Of a stretch of 64,000 bases of DNA, positions 1 through 13,000 are shown one piece after another. This DNA comes from Rhyzopertha dominica. Taxonomy: Eukaryota > Arthropoda > Insecta > Coleoptera > Bostrichidae. The position numbers and the translations under genes are program-made. Position 1 is the first letter of the stretch. The number at the start of each line of letters is the position of its first letter. The notes under the pieces were generated by a model. The model worked only from the letters and a program-made list of their open reading frames with translations. It made no database searches and had not been told where the DNA came from. The stretch covers positions 3,038,001 to 3,102,000 of the forward strand of contig QCXZ01000003.1 of the NCBI GenBank assembly GCA_025024175.1. Reading direction: 5' to 3'.

Positions 1-1076
1 TAGGTACTCAAACGCTCAGTATAATTCTCATAAAACTGTAAACTTTGATGTGGACATTGTCGTTTAAGGCTCGGAAAGTTTTAACTTGCATGGATGCAAC
101 TTATAATTTTTAACAATCCTATAAATACTACTTTTTGAGGCGCCAGATTCTTGAGGAATTTTTCACATATTGCCTGTTATACTCTTAAAGATGCTCAAAA
201 ACCGCCATTCCAAAAGCGTCGTTTCATCAACTTTTGCAAATAAACTAGTCACATACTAACTAATTCTATTCTTTGTACTGTACTATAAGCCATTGTAAAA
301 TTCATGAGTTGCTATTTTTATCTTAGCTTTTCAATCCACAATAATTTACGGAATCAAGTAGAAACTGTGTAAAATATAATTTTACCGCCTTCAGCCGAAA
401 TACAGATAAGATAACAATTTGGAACGAAAAGTAAAAACGTTCATTTGAAGAAATACATGGTTGCATAGATAATGGAAGCAGCTTTCAAATTATTTCGACC
501 CATCTTACTTTTTAAATGTTTCAAGGGGTGCTCCGGATGCTAGAGAGTTTGAAACTAATTTCCAAAATGTTCGTAATATTTTGTAACTTTAAAGGAGGTT
601 TTATTTATTCTGTCACTCGTGATTCCAAAAGAAGGGTTGTCGAGTCATTTCTCGCTCTTTTTAAATAAATTTCATTGCTTTTACATCCTTTCAAACAATT
701 ACTCTCAGTGAATACTTTAATGTATGCCCTTATCTCTTCAATCGCAAATAGAATTCTAGAAACACAATCATAATAATAGTCAGTTTCGTTAAGAATATGA
801 AGTCATTATAAGAAGCTAGTTGCTGCAAAGCAATAATCTTAAATAAGATGATTCTGACAGCTAAACTAAATCCTAAAAGGGAGTGGGGGAGTATGTTACC
901 TCTAATGATAAAACTTTGCAATAAGGGCCGAGAACGTGTACAAATGGTTCAAGATTAGTGGTAATTTATAACCACCTACAATATCTAATCTTTAAGTAAC
1001 ATTTCAATGAATTCGTGGACTTAAGTTTGTCAGTCTTGTGCGAAATTTCTGTTATACTGTACAGGATTATTTTAGA
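1..1076. other. Intergenic / upstream flank of the SLC36 gene
   Basis: AT-rich sequence in which I recognise no gene, RNA or mobile element. Short open frames here have no recognisable protein features. It presumably includes the promoter and 5' untranslated region of the transporter gene. A possible acceptor (CAG) lies at 1062-1064, and an in-frame stop at 1008-1010 separates the proposed start codon from anything upstream. Confidence 0.4.
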
Positions 1077-4000
1077 ATGAGAAATCAACACAACAGTCAC
1101 GATTTCGGAATTATCCTCATGGACCAAACGAACTATGATTGCCCGGGGACGGTATGTACTCTACCTTCCAATCAAGTGATGCTTACTGTCTTAATATTAT
1201 CATAACTTGTATGCACTCGCGCATATGTTACATTATAAACGCCAACTGCCAATCGCACGATAAAATTAGATTAGGTTTCTAAACTGACGTTCTATTGGCC
1301 GAGGAGTTAGCAAAATATCTAGTGGCAACGTTTTTCTGTTGCTAAGAAATTCTTTGTTTTCCCTAGGCCAATGTTTGATACTATTCCGTATAAAGTTTGC
1401 ACCTTTTTTCTTTCGGTGATCACTACCACGGTCGGCACCGAACTACAGCGTTTATTTCAAAAGAATAAAAATAGAATCAGAACAGAAAGTGATCTGGTAA
1501 CCTGATTTATTGCGTGTCTGCCCTATAATAACGACAGATATTTGACTTCGGGCAAAGCCATTCGCGTTAAATCTCAATTCTTCTTTTTAGAATTCCGGCG
1601 GATCGAAAGGCTTTATTTTTAACCCGGAATGCGGAGTTCATATTCCTTCGCGTGCGTCACTAAAACGGTACCGATCACTTATTAGATGCCCGATGAATAT
1701 TTATTAAGCGTTTTCTCCAATAAAATCACTGTCGAACGCTAGATGCGCTAAAATAGAAATCGCTTTTGCTTGATTTATCCCAATTAAAATTCCATTCCGT
1801 CAGTTTTGCATCAGCTCGCTGAGTTATATCCACCAGGTAAACGACCTCAGCTAAAGTAGGTCTTGGTGGCCGCAGTTTTACGTTTTCAGTTCGTTTTGCT
1901 ATTGCCAGGTATTCGATAACGCACGAAGTACTATTTGAAGAAAAAAAGGATGAAGATTTTGTGATATTGTTGTGTAGAACGGGCAGAAAGATAGAGATAC
2001 TGGTGTATCAGTTGCGTTTTAGTCAAATTCCACGAAAAGGTAGAAGTCTGTATCGTATCGTTTATAATACAAGAAAAGAGAAAACAGCATAACTGAGCTA
2101 CTTTGGAAACAAATCATTACATAATCAAATCAAAGTTGTAGATATTTAATTGTGATAACGCAAGATAACACAACGGATTTTAAAGACGTAACATAGATAG
2201 TTTTTCCGGTGAAGATTTCATTCTTTGCAGCTGTGATAATTCATAAAATTTAGGAATACCAATTACATAACATCTATCTTTCCTATGAAAATTTTCCTAT
2301 CTAAACTCATGATTGGATAAGCTCTTTCGGCGCCAATTATTTAATATTGAATAACTTGAAATATTTGCTGATAAATGATTAACATTGATAACTAGATTAG
2401 ATTACCACAAATATAAATTTAACAGTATTTTAACACTACACCTTTGGCAAACATTCATATCTTAGCTGTTATCCATATTCACATAACATTTCCATTAATA
2501 CAAATTACAAAAATAGAGGAGCATTCGGAGGTGAGACCCTATTTACATGCAACAATTAAATAAAGCAGTCACCAATATACAGATGATCACTATTTACAAT
2601 CAAGGGACAAAAAAATGCAATATTAATATTTTTCGAATCATAAAACACTTCCAAGAAACGGGAAAAATTTGGGCAAGACAGCTTATATACTTTTACTTCC
2701 TGTGACATTTTTGACACTATATTAGCTTTTAAGTACTTCAACATCTTTGTACGTATGGTGTACTGGGTGTTTCAAAAATACGTGTGCTAATTTTAACACG
2801 TGGAAGAACTTATCAATTAAAACAATTTTGCTATATAACATTTTGCAAAACGAAGGATATTTGCATTTAAAACAAGGGGCGTTCTTTTCTACTTGCGATA
2901 CACATTTAAAATATACATTTATTTATTTATTTATACATTTAAATATTCTATATTTGTTGCTGCTTGTCATAATGCCCACACGTTGTGAGAAACCAGATCA
3001 CCGGACCTCAAGCTTTATGCCTTTTTGCCGTGAGAAAGCTTTTTAATAAGAATGAAATTATTTCAAAATATTTCATTTCTATCACATCGAAAGTATCTTG
3101 ACATTTTTATTTTTGTACCCATGGGCGAGTATGCGTCTCAGTATGCTATATTTTCCAAATTTTAAATGAATTTTGGAAACTTTAATTAGAAAATTACAGA
3201 TAGAGAAAGTTTGTCGAGCTCTACTACCTGTCAGAACTAACACACATGTTTCTGAAACTCGCCCTGTATATTTGTGATGTATGTCTGATATTGTCTGATA
3301 TTGGCTTTAGCCTTTGCGTGTCCTTTTTATCTGATCGCTAACATGGTTTTCCTCAAGGTACAGTTCTTGGACCTTTGTTTTATAATGTCCATATTTCTTT
3401 TGTTCGGCAGGTCTTAAATAAAGATTAATAATTAATAAGTGTGTCTCCTCCATTTGTTCCTTTCTCTTCCTTCTGTTAATGCGTATCTCCTTCTTATTCC
3501 TGTATCTCTTATGTTTTCTTCTTTATTAGTGTTGCGGGCAAGTTAAAAATTTATTCCGGTTTTGTTATAGACCTTATTTTATATGAATGCGTTCCTGTAG
3601 TTGCGATTACTGTTTGTTGTCTTACTAAAATATTTCTTTTGTTTCAGTCCCAAGCAATTATAGTAGCACAGCTAGACCAGAAAAAGGGTGGTGTAAACTC
3701 TGTACTAATGACTAAGTAAGTAGTATAGCTCCGATCTGTGCAATACAAACTCATTCATCGAATCCACAAAGCTTCTTTTTCGCAACGAGAGGTATTCAGA
3801 TTCAGTTTAGTAAATGTTAATTGTCTGTTAAGATAAAAATAGTACTGGTGATTGGTCTTTTATAATGGCGAACCATGTATATTTGCATTGTTGATTGAGG
3901 TAACGTAATACCGGCTGCTTTTGTTGCGTAGGAAAGTAACTGTACACTGCATACGTAGGTGCACTGTAACCTGACGATTCAAACAAATAATCAGGCGTTG

Positions 4001-7000
4001 TTTTGTTTTATCGACAGCGGAATGCACACGGCATAGCCGTGTTGTTCAGCAGTACGTCGCGAATTCGCTTATTCTCTGCTTGCCTAGGCGAATACTGCCG
4101 TGCAATAACCTCCTTGAACTCTTTTTTATGTAGTAGAAGCTTGACGTAGAAATATGATGGCTATTTGAAATATCCAGCTTTGATAGAGATAACAAATCTG
4201 TAGTGCTTTTTAGAAATTTAAATAATGCTTTCAATTTCCAAAGACCAGGAAGAATTATTTAAAATGTTGATACTTGTATTCAGTATATTCAGTCTCAAAA
4301 AGAGAAGCTTTGTATTTAATTTAAACATTGAAAATAATATTCGCAGGTATTTACAGATTAATTATAGCTCACCTATTTCAAAAGCAAAACGCTCGAAGTT
4401 GTTAATTTTTATTCTTAAATTGTCATCTTCTGACATCAAAATTTTGTCAGTTGTTTCACTTCTCTATACTCAACAGTAATACTCAAATTTATACTTTGCA
4501 CGATATTTTTCTTGATATAATTAAAGTTTGAATTTTAAAACAAGATTTTTATTCGGCGAAGAAAAAATTAAATTTAGTACAAATTATTTAGAGTGACGGC
4601 TAATAAACCACTCAAAAATTAAGAGAAAGAATGCTTTTTTTATTTCTTGAGCCACAACATAGATAAATATTATTTTAACAAAGAGAATTTTTTATGTTAA
4701 ACTTTGAAAGAAATCTATTTCCCTAGTTTGCATGGTTTTCTTGTGATTTTTACAAAATAACCCAGATTAAAAATTTGCGGAAACTGGATCTGTAAAAGTT
4801 TATCAGAATCAGATAGACTTCCGATAGAGCAGGATGTAAAATTAAATATGTTGCATAAATATGAAGAAAATCATCATATATACACTCGACAACTGGCCTC
4901 AAATCACAGCGCAGCGCAATCCTCCGTTGTTCAGTGCTTAATAAAGAAAAATGTCACCCATATATGGTTCAACACGGTTATGTGAGTTAAATGAGATGAT
5001 CCAAATTGACGCCTACAGTTTTGTGAACAATCAAATATTTTCTAAAATAACTGCTGCCGATTGCTATTTAGACTCTTTAAGATTTGAACAGATACCAGCA
5101 CTGGCAGTTATTTTTCAAAAAAAAATGAAAATGAAGATTTTTTCTTGCAAGGACACTTGTTTTAAAGTAAAATTGTCAAGTTTTCTGAAAATGTTATGCA
5201 AATATTGAATAAAAAAACTGAAAATGTATTGACAAGTGAAAAGGTTAGGGGTAGCCGTTTAAATAAATTGTTGAAGCCGTCATAGTTCAAAACAATGTCA
5301 TCAAAAAAAATTTATATGAGAAGGTAGCAATTTAAAAATAATAGTCGACTTATTCGAGCGTTATTTCGAAGAAAACATTACATAACTAAAAAAAATTGCG
5401 TATTGGTCCATCTATGTTGTGCTTTAATAAATTGTGCAATTATCCAATGTGATCTCCATTTTATCAATAGTTAGTTACGCGTATATAATAATGTGGTTAT
5501 TATTCTTTTGGTATTAAAAACAGTTTGGATTTGACTCACAAAATCAGTATCTTTGATATTCTTAAGGAATCATTTCTAGTTTTAAAATTCAAGCCTTAAA
5601 TCTTTCTTTCTTTGAATAATTGTGCTGCAGTTTATGTGGGGCAAGCCAAGAGATCTTTAACGGTTAGAACTAAGGAGCACCTCAAACAATTTGAAAAATA
5701 TACGAACACTGTTGTAGTTATGACAAATTCCTCCTTAGCCAACCGTTTATTATTTGATAGTCAATTATAATAAGTTGGGGGCTTCCTGCAACTGCGCACC
5801 TGCGCAATCTACACACATAAAGTAACTTTAACAATATAGAGTTGTTTTCATTTTTTTATCAAAAACCAATTTCTCGTTATTTGCCCATAGTTTGTAATTT
5901 TATAATATCCTTACCTGGCCCTGAAGATGGCAATTTAAGGCCGAAGGTGCTTTGCCACATAAATATTTGTTTAAAAACTGAAGAAGATATTGGATAATTG
6001 CATAATTTGTATTACATAACTAAATTGGGAGTTAACTTCCGAACTATATGACCACTGTGTTCTATCTTCACAATTGCAGTGTTTGATATGTTTAAAGTAG
6101 CCTGCATTTTTTAAGTTTGATTTTTTACTTAATATTTTGTTTAATGGGCAACACCTATTAGTTACAAATTGTATGGTAATGCACACATACCATAGCAACT
6201 GATACGACCGATCTTGTGTAAACTTACTGTTATTTTAATTCTGCTTTCTACATGTCAGTGTATAAGGATAACCCCTCACTAACAAGGCGTACGTGTTTCA
6301 ATACTTGGTTTAGTAAAGCATACATAGTGCAGTTCTACTATTCTATTCAGTACTCTTCATCGTCCTGTAGACTGGATATCCAGTATTCAATAAACTGTTG
6401 TATCACGCTCTCGCAGGCTAACAATTAAAGGTCCTTTTCATCTCAAAAACTTATGCGTTTTGGGATCACCTCCGATTACAAGCAAGTCAAGGACTTCTTC
6501 TGAATTCTGCTATGAAGTTCCATATAGATACCTCAGAATATTGCTTTCGAATAGCATTAACAGGTCAGGATACTGATGCCCAAATACTCTCTGCACTGTC
6601 ATTTACTTTTGCCATCAACCTTCATTGAGTAGTACTTGTATAATGCAATATTATCAGACGATTCATTCTTTACCTAATTTCACTGTGACATTTAAATTCC
6701 ACTTACCAATTTTCGCTATTGATCAGGATACAGAAAAATCTGATGATGTGGTGTGCAGTTATTTTGGCAGTCTTTCTCTCTGAAGCTTTCCATGGCTACT
6801 AATCCAATGATTTCGCAAAGCGTAATAATGAGCGGGATGAATTTGTACTTAAGGCGTATCTGCTGCACTTATACATGGTTTCAGGAGGAAATGTTTTTGT
6901 GCTTATATTATTGTAAGTCTTTTGTAAGATTATTCGCACTTACCGGAGCTGCAGAAGTGCTGTTGCCGCAACCTGTTGCGCTGCAAGTGCTGAAGAGCTG

Positions 7001-10000
7001 CGGATGTTTAACAGGACGATCAACGGTACACTATTTCGTATTATAAGGTTTCACACGTAATGACAGAAGACGATTCTTTTTTACTATTTCTACTTATTAT
7101 GTTAGTTTTGCTGCATTCGAGTCTGAATATTCAGTGGACGTTACCATTTATTTTGTGCAGCTGGCGAAGACTACGGAACTTGCTTGTGTTATGAGTTAGC
7201 TATGTCTTTGTCCAAATTTTATTTAAAGCAACAACTCATCTTTCTAATATTGTACTTGATTTCCCAGACTGAATAAAAATACATAAATAACAAGTTTGGG
7301 GACAGTAACGTCAGAAGGCTGTTTGTTAACCGTACTTTATACAGGGTTACTATAAAGTATGGTACCAGCAGGATATTTCAGGTTCTGTTCGACCGATTTT
7401 TCTGAATTAAAATGCATTTTCTGGAATTTCAACTTAGCTCACGTTTCCGAGAGATCAGCGCAATTTGCATTTTTTAAATAGAAAGGGACATCAAAAGGCA
7501 CATCATTGAAAAGGATATTTTCCTGATTTGAAAAATGTATCACACTTGTACAATTTATTGCTTCTGAGCTGAGAAAAGTGTAAATACAATAATTGAGCAT
7601 GTCAAAGTAGGAAAAGAATGAAACCAATTTTCTTTATCGCTAAAATGTATTACCATTTCTCCTTGACTGATGATAATTTTCGTCTAGTTTGATCAATTTA
7701 TTGCGAATTGGGAACCCTAAAGGTAAAAAAGAAAAACATGATTCCTTGAAAAATGCAGATTTACATCACAGAAGATGCTCAAAATATTCCCCATTTACCT
7801 CCTGGCAGTAATGCAGTCTTGAGTAAAAGTTCTTTGTAGCATATTTGGAGGTAAGTTCTGAATTTCTGCCCTGATTCGTCCTTTTATATCTTCTGCATTA
7901 TGTGGCCGATCAGCATAAATACGATTTTTCACATACCCCTACAGGAAAAAATCTAGCAGCGTCAGATCAGGGGAACTTGCTGGGCGTTCTATCGCTCCGC
8001 GCCTACCAATTCATCTGGAAATATCGCATTCAAATATCTACGACGTTGACTGCAAAATGGGGCGGTGCACCATCTTGCTGAAACTATATCTGTTCAGAAA
8101 GACGATTAGGGAACAGGCGAATACGTTCTGGTATAATGTGTTCGCGCAAGAGCTGCATTCAAATTTCCATCGATGAAAAAAGGCCCAATAATGTGCTCAC
8201 CGATAATACCACACCGGACATTCACTTTCTGAGGGTGTTGTGTGTGGACTTGTTCCATCCAATGTGGATTTGTGCCGACCAATATCTGCAATTATGTCTA
8301 TTCACATTGCTATTGAGTTATGAGGCATGTATCATGTTCATAGCAGTTTCGCAAAATTCTATACTACGATCGAAATCATCTTCGCTCAGTGAATTTTATA
8401 TGGTTGAAACTCCCCTTTTTTCAAAATATTCTGAACAGATCTTCTGCTAATATGGTGAATGAGAGCACGCTGTGGTACGGAACACTTGGGATTCTCTTGC
8501 ACATCTAAAAGGACATTCAAGCTACTTTCCTCACTCGTAGCAAACTTTGAACGTCCTGGTTTTTGACGATTTTTAACTGTTGATNTGGCAGTTGGTTCAC
8601 GATCTTCTTGAATTGCATTGTAGAGTGCAACTACTTCCGAGTAACTTCGCCTTCTATCTTCATAACCAATCATCATCAAAATTTCGACGCGATCATGTTC
8701 AGTTAACTGAGGCATTGCGCTTGTAAATAACTAAGTGAATGAAAATTATCACCAGTCACGAGGAAAATGGAGAGACCTAGAGTTTTTGTTCTTACTTAGC
8801 GATATGGTTTTTATCTCGAAGTTTTTTTGCAAGACCCAAGTTTGTTATCACACTTTTCTCAACTCATTTTTGAAATCAGGAATCAGTAACCCAAAAGAAG
8901 CAATAAACAAGATTTTATTTACTAGATACGAGTCCTTTCTTGCAGTTAGTGAATATACAGTCGGTTACAGTCGGCCCATTGATGTTACTGCCAGTGTGAC
9001 CATTGCAAAACTTCACATTAAGGATTGTGGATCATTAAAAAATGCTAAAATTTACCAGCTATGCCATATTTAAGTCGATATGACCACAGGTTTTAAAACT
9101 TTCAGATAGAAAATGTTTAAGTACACTTCATTTTGTATTAACAAAAGCTGCACTTAAATAAATGGTACCGCGTTAATACTGTATTAACGTTAATTAGCTC
9201 AGTTGTAGCCACATGTCATTTTCCAAGTAGATCAACATCAGTAGATCCATGTTTTGATTTTATTTTGTGTTCTATCGGTGTTTTTAGTTCACACGCAGAT
9301 AATTCAGTTAGGCTCGCAAAAACTAAACTGACTAACCCATCCTGTCTTCGAGGATCGATTAGTAATAAAGAATTAAATTGCAGTTATAAAAGTGCAAAGA
9401 ATGAAGTACCTGTTACACTTGCTAACGGATCAACTCTTCCCTTAGTGGCTGCGACGGCGGATGAGGAGCTTGGAGGATATAATCCCTTTGAGCACAGAAA
9501 ACTCGAGCATCCAACATCGTAAGTACATTTTTATTGTAGCTTAAGTGGCTTAAGTAATTGCAAAAGGGATACGTTTTAACCAGGTGTTGCAGTTGGTATT
9601 TGCTCCCTTCTAACTTTTGTATTTTTATAAAACTCCATAATAAACCATATATCTGTTATTCATAAATGCGGTGACAAAATTTATTAATTTTTATTTCAAA
9701 TTACTGTATACTATAATTTATTTTATTTTTTTGTAAAAATAAAACACCTAGTATTATGTATACTGGGTGACATTAGATCTTAACCGAATATTAAAATAAA
9801 ATTTTAAAAAAACAGCAAAAATAAAAGAAAGCCACAAGTGGGGTGCTCAAACAAACTTTTCTATATATAACAAAATCTGTATAGGGGATAACAAGCTGAA
9901 ATTTTAATCATTTTTATGTTGATTTAAGACTATCATATTATGGTGAAAATATTAATCCAGAATAATTATTTTCTCTTAAAATATGAAATATGTACGAATG

Positions 10001-13000
10001 TGTTACTTTACAAACTACCAATCATCAAGGAGAGAGAGATAGGCATGTGATTTACTTACCTTAAAGTGTGACCTAGATAGAATATTTATTGTATGCATGT
10101 GCAAATATGTAAACAGCTAAAAAGACCTTGGTTATTTACGACGCGATAAGAAATTGATGAACAAACAAAAACTTACTATCATTTTAATTAAAGATGCATA
10201 CCAGATACTTATTTCTAACGAAACTTATATTTTATAGTTATATGGATACACTTTATACATAACTGATAGTCTATAGCTCTAACCCAATAAATGACATTAT
10301 GCTTTAATTTTGTTGCTACAAAGTTTTAGTTTTTACAGCATTTTCCATTTTATCAAAAAAATGTTCTGTTTTCTTGTAATTGTGTTGTATTATAATATGT
10401 ACTTTTTTCACTTAAAATGAAATGAAATACATCGCAACGATACAAAATATGCCAGTTTCTTTTGAAGATAAGACTTATTTAATTTTGAGCCTTGTAAACA
10501 AAAAAAGATACTCTTTGTTCATGTTGCTGAAATTGACCCTTTCAGAGAAAATTGCAGTTGAATGTTAGGATTCCCTTTTCACTACTTAACTAAATAATTT
10601 TTTTTATTAAATTATAAAACTGTATTTGATGTTACTGTTACATTGACATTTTGACAATACCTTAATTTATTTATAACACAGTCTTAAGATTTTTTTTGTG
10701 CCAGTTTGTTAAAAAAAATTATTTAGTGAACCTCAACGTTCAACTGCAATTTTCTCGGAAAGGGTCAGGTACCTTTTTTGTTTACAAGGCCCAAATATAA
10801 AAAGAACATATATTTTAAAATGTGGGCGGTTGGCCCTCTCCTGGCCTCCCTAAAAAAATTATTAACAGAAATGTAATTACAGCCAAAATTTGATGAAGTC
10901 AAAAAGTCAATATCTCATTAGACGGGCGTTTTTTTCTAAAAAAGTTATACTGTAAAATAGCATTATTTTTGCACCAGTTTTCAGATTCCGAGAGGTTGCC
11001 CACATAATGTGGGATACCCTGTATATCGTTTAATCAAAATCAAACCACACTCAGCTTATATTATTGTATATTCCTTTTTTACTTCAATCTGATACATTTC
11101 CTTGCACACATTTTCAAGAATACTTCTGAAGGGCCTTCTAGAATCACCCTCTATAAACAAGCATGACAACCTATGGTGTTTGGAGGAATATAGAGCAAAG
11201 TCATATTATTGCTAAGTGTTCTGATTGAAATTTCAGCACCTTAAATGTATTGTTTTTATGTTTCAGAGATTTGGACACCCTAGTGCACCTTCTGAAAGGC
11301 AGTTTAGGTAGCGGTATCCTGGCCATGCCCTTGGCCTTCGCGAATGCTGGCTCCACCTTCGGTCTCTTTTCGACGATACTGGTTGGCCTGATATGTACTT
11401 ACTGCGTCCACATACTAGTGAAAAGCTCGCACGAGTTGTGCAGGCGCCTCAGAATTCCCGCACTGAGCTTTCCCGAAACCGCAGAGGCAGCTTTCCTTGC
11501 TGGGCCTGAACGGTTTCACAAATGGTCACGTTTTGCCAAAGCTTGCGTAAACCTGTTCCTAGTTGTAGACCTTTACGGTTGTTGTTGTGTATACATAGGA
11601 TTCGTAGCTTATAATCTCAAGCAAGTAGTTGACTTCTATATAGGCGTGCAGTATGACACACGAATATACATGGCCGCCTTATTGCCATTTCTACTCGGGA
11701 TGAATCTTATCAGAAATCTCAAATACCTAGCACCCTTCTCCATGATCGCCAATTTGTTTATTGGCGTTGGCATGGGGATCACGTTCTACTACATCTTCAT
11801 TGACTTGCCACCATACACCGATAGGCCACAGATCGTGGAAGTTACCAAGTTTCCCATGTTCTTTGGAACGGCCATTTTCGCCCTAGAGGGCATCGGTGTC
11901 GTTATGTCTCTAGAGAACAACATGAAAACACCTACCCATTTCATTGGCTGCCCTAGTGTTTTGAATATTGGTATGGCCTTTGTCGTGTGTCTATATGCAT
12001 CTGTTGGTTTGTTCGGATATCTCAGATATGGTGAACTGACCGAGCCCAGCATCACACTAAATCTGCCTGATGAAGATCCGTAAGTATGAAGTGTTAAGTT
12101 ATTTTGTTCAAAACACATTTGCACACATGACATATAATTGTTACGCATTAAACAAAAAAGATAGAAATAATCTTAAGTTTTATGGTATACTTGATTCAGT
12201 GTGACAAAATAGTAATTTTCAGAAATTTTTAAGAAATACCAGCAACTTTTAAATTGTAAAGAATCAGATAATAACATATGGAGTTATTTTAACTGAAAAT
12301 TAACTAGCTACTCTTATAGTCCAGGAGCCTGCGACAGATTTTACACTTACGTATCACATATTACAGTACTGCTTGTAATCAGTGCTGCTCCTGTCTTATA
12401 AAATAGTGTAGCGGCATCTACCGAGAAATTGTAGTAGAATTAAGTAAATTGTAGTAGATTTAAATGTTTACTTAGAAGACGGAGTCAAAGCTATTTGGTT
12501 TCTATGGTTTCGGTTTCATTCGCCATTTTTGGGCCAAAATATGGACAATGAATTGCAGTACTGTAATATATTTAGCACTGATCTCTAAATAACTGGATGT
12601 CGCTTACATACCAAAATGCATGTAAATTATTTGTGATAGATTTACGCCACTTTAGCGCCTAGCAGCTGGTCCTTGTACTAAAATTTTGACAAAGGTTCGC
12701 TTCTGCAGTAAATATAACGATAAATATAATGATTGCCGGTTAAAATCGTGAACCCATCATCTGTCTGCAGATTTCCAAAAGATGATCGTTGTAGTGTTTG
12801 TTTACGAAACATGTACAGTACAAACTGGATATTACGTTTACTCATAACAATATTGCATAGTTAAGGATCTAACCTAAAATTAAATTGATAGTACGAGGAG
12901 TACCAGCGGCATGGTGGCTACTTATTACAGTTTTGAATGACTTATGCGGCATCCAGTTATTTAGAGATCAGTGATATTTAGTGACTGTAGTAATGTGGTG

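Larger units (their letters stand above)
3716..9287 (+). other. Intron 2 of the SLC36 gene (5.6 kb)
   Basis: This is the space between the proposed second and third coding exons. It begins GTAAGT and ends with a pyrimidine-rich tract and TTTTTAG. It contains the GIY-YIG retroelement fragment and the Tc1/mariner-like transposase remnant listed separately. Between 6.0 and 7.3 kb I see nothing I can identify. Confidence 0.5.

Noticed and set aside
1800..1950. Possible promoter/alternative first exon around 1.8-1.95 kb
   Set aside because: A few initiator-like motifs only; no frame or donor that joins the SLC36 exons in phase.
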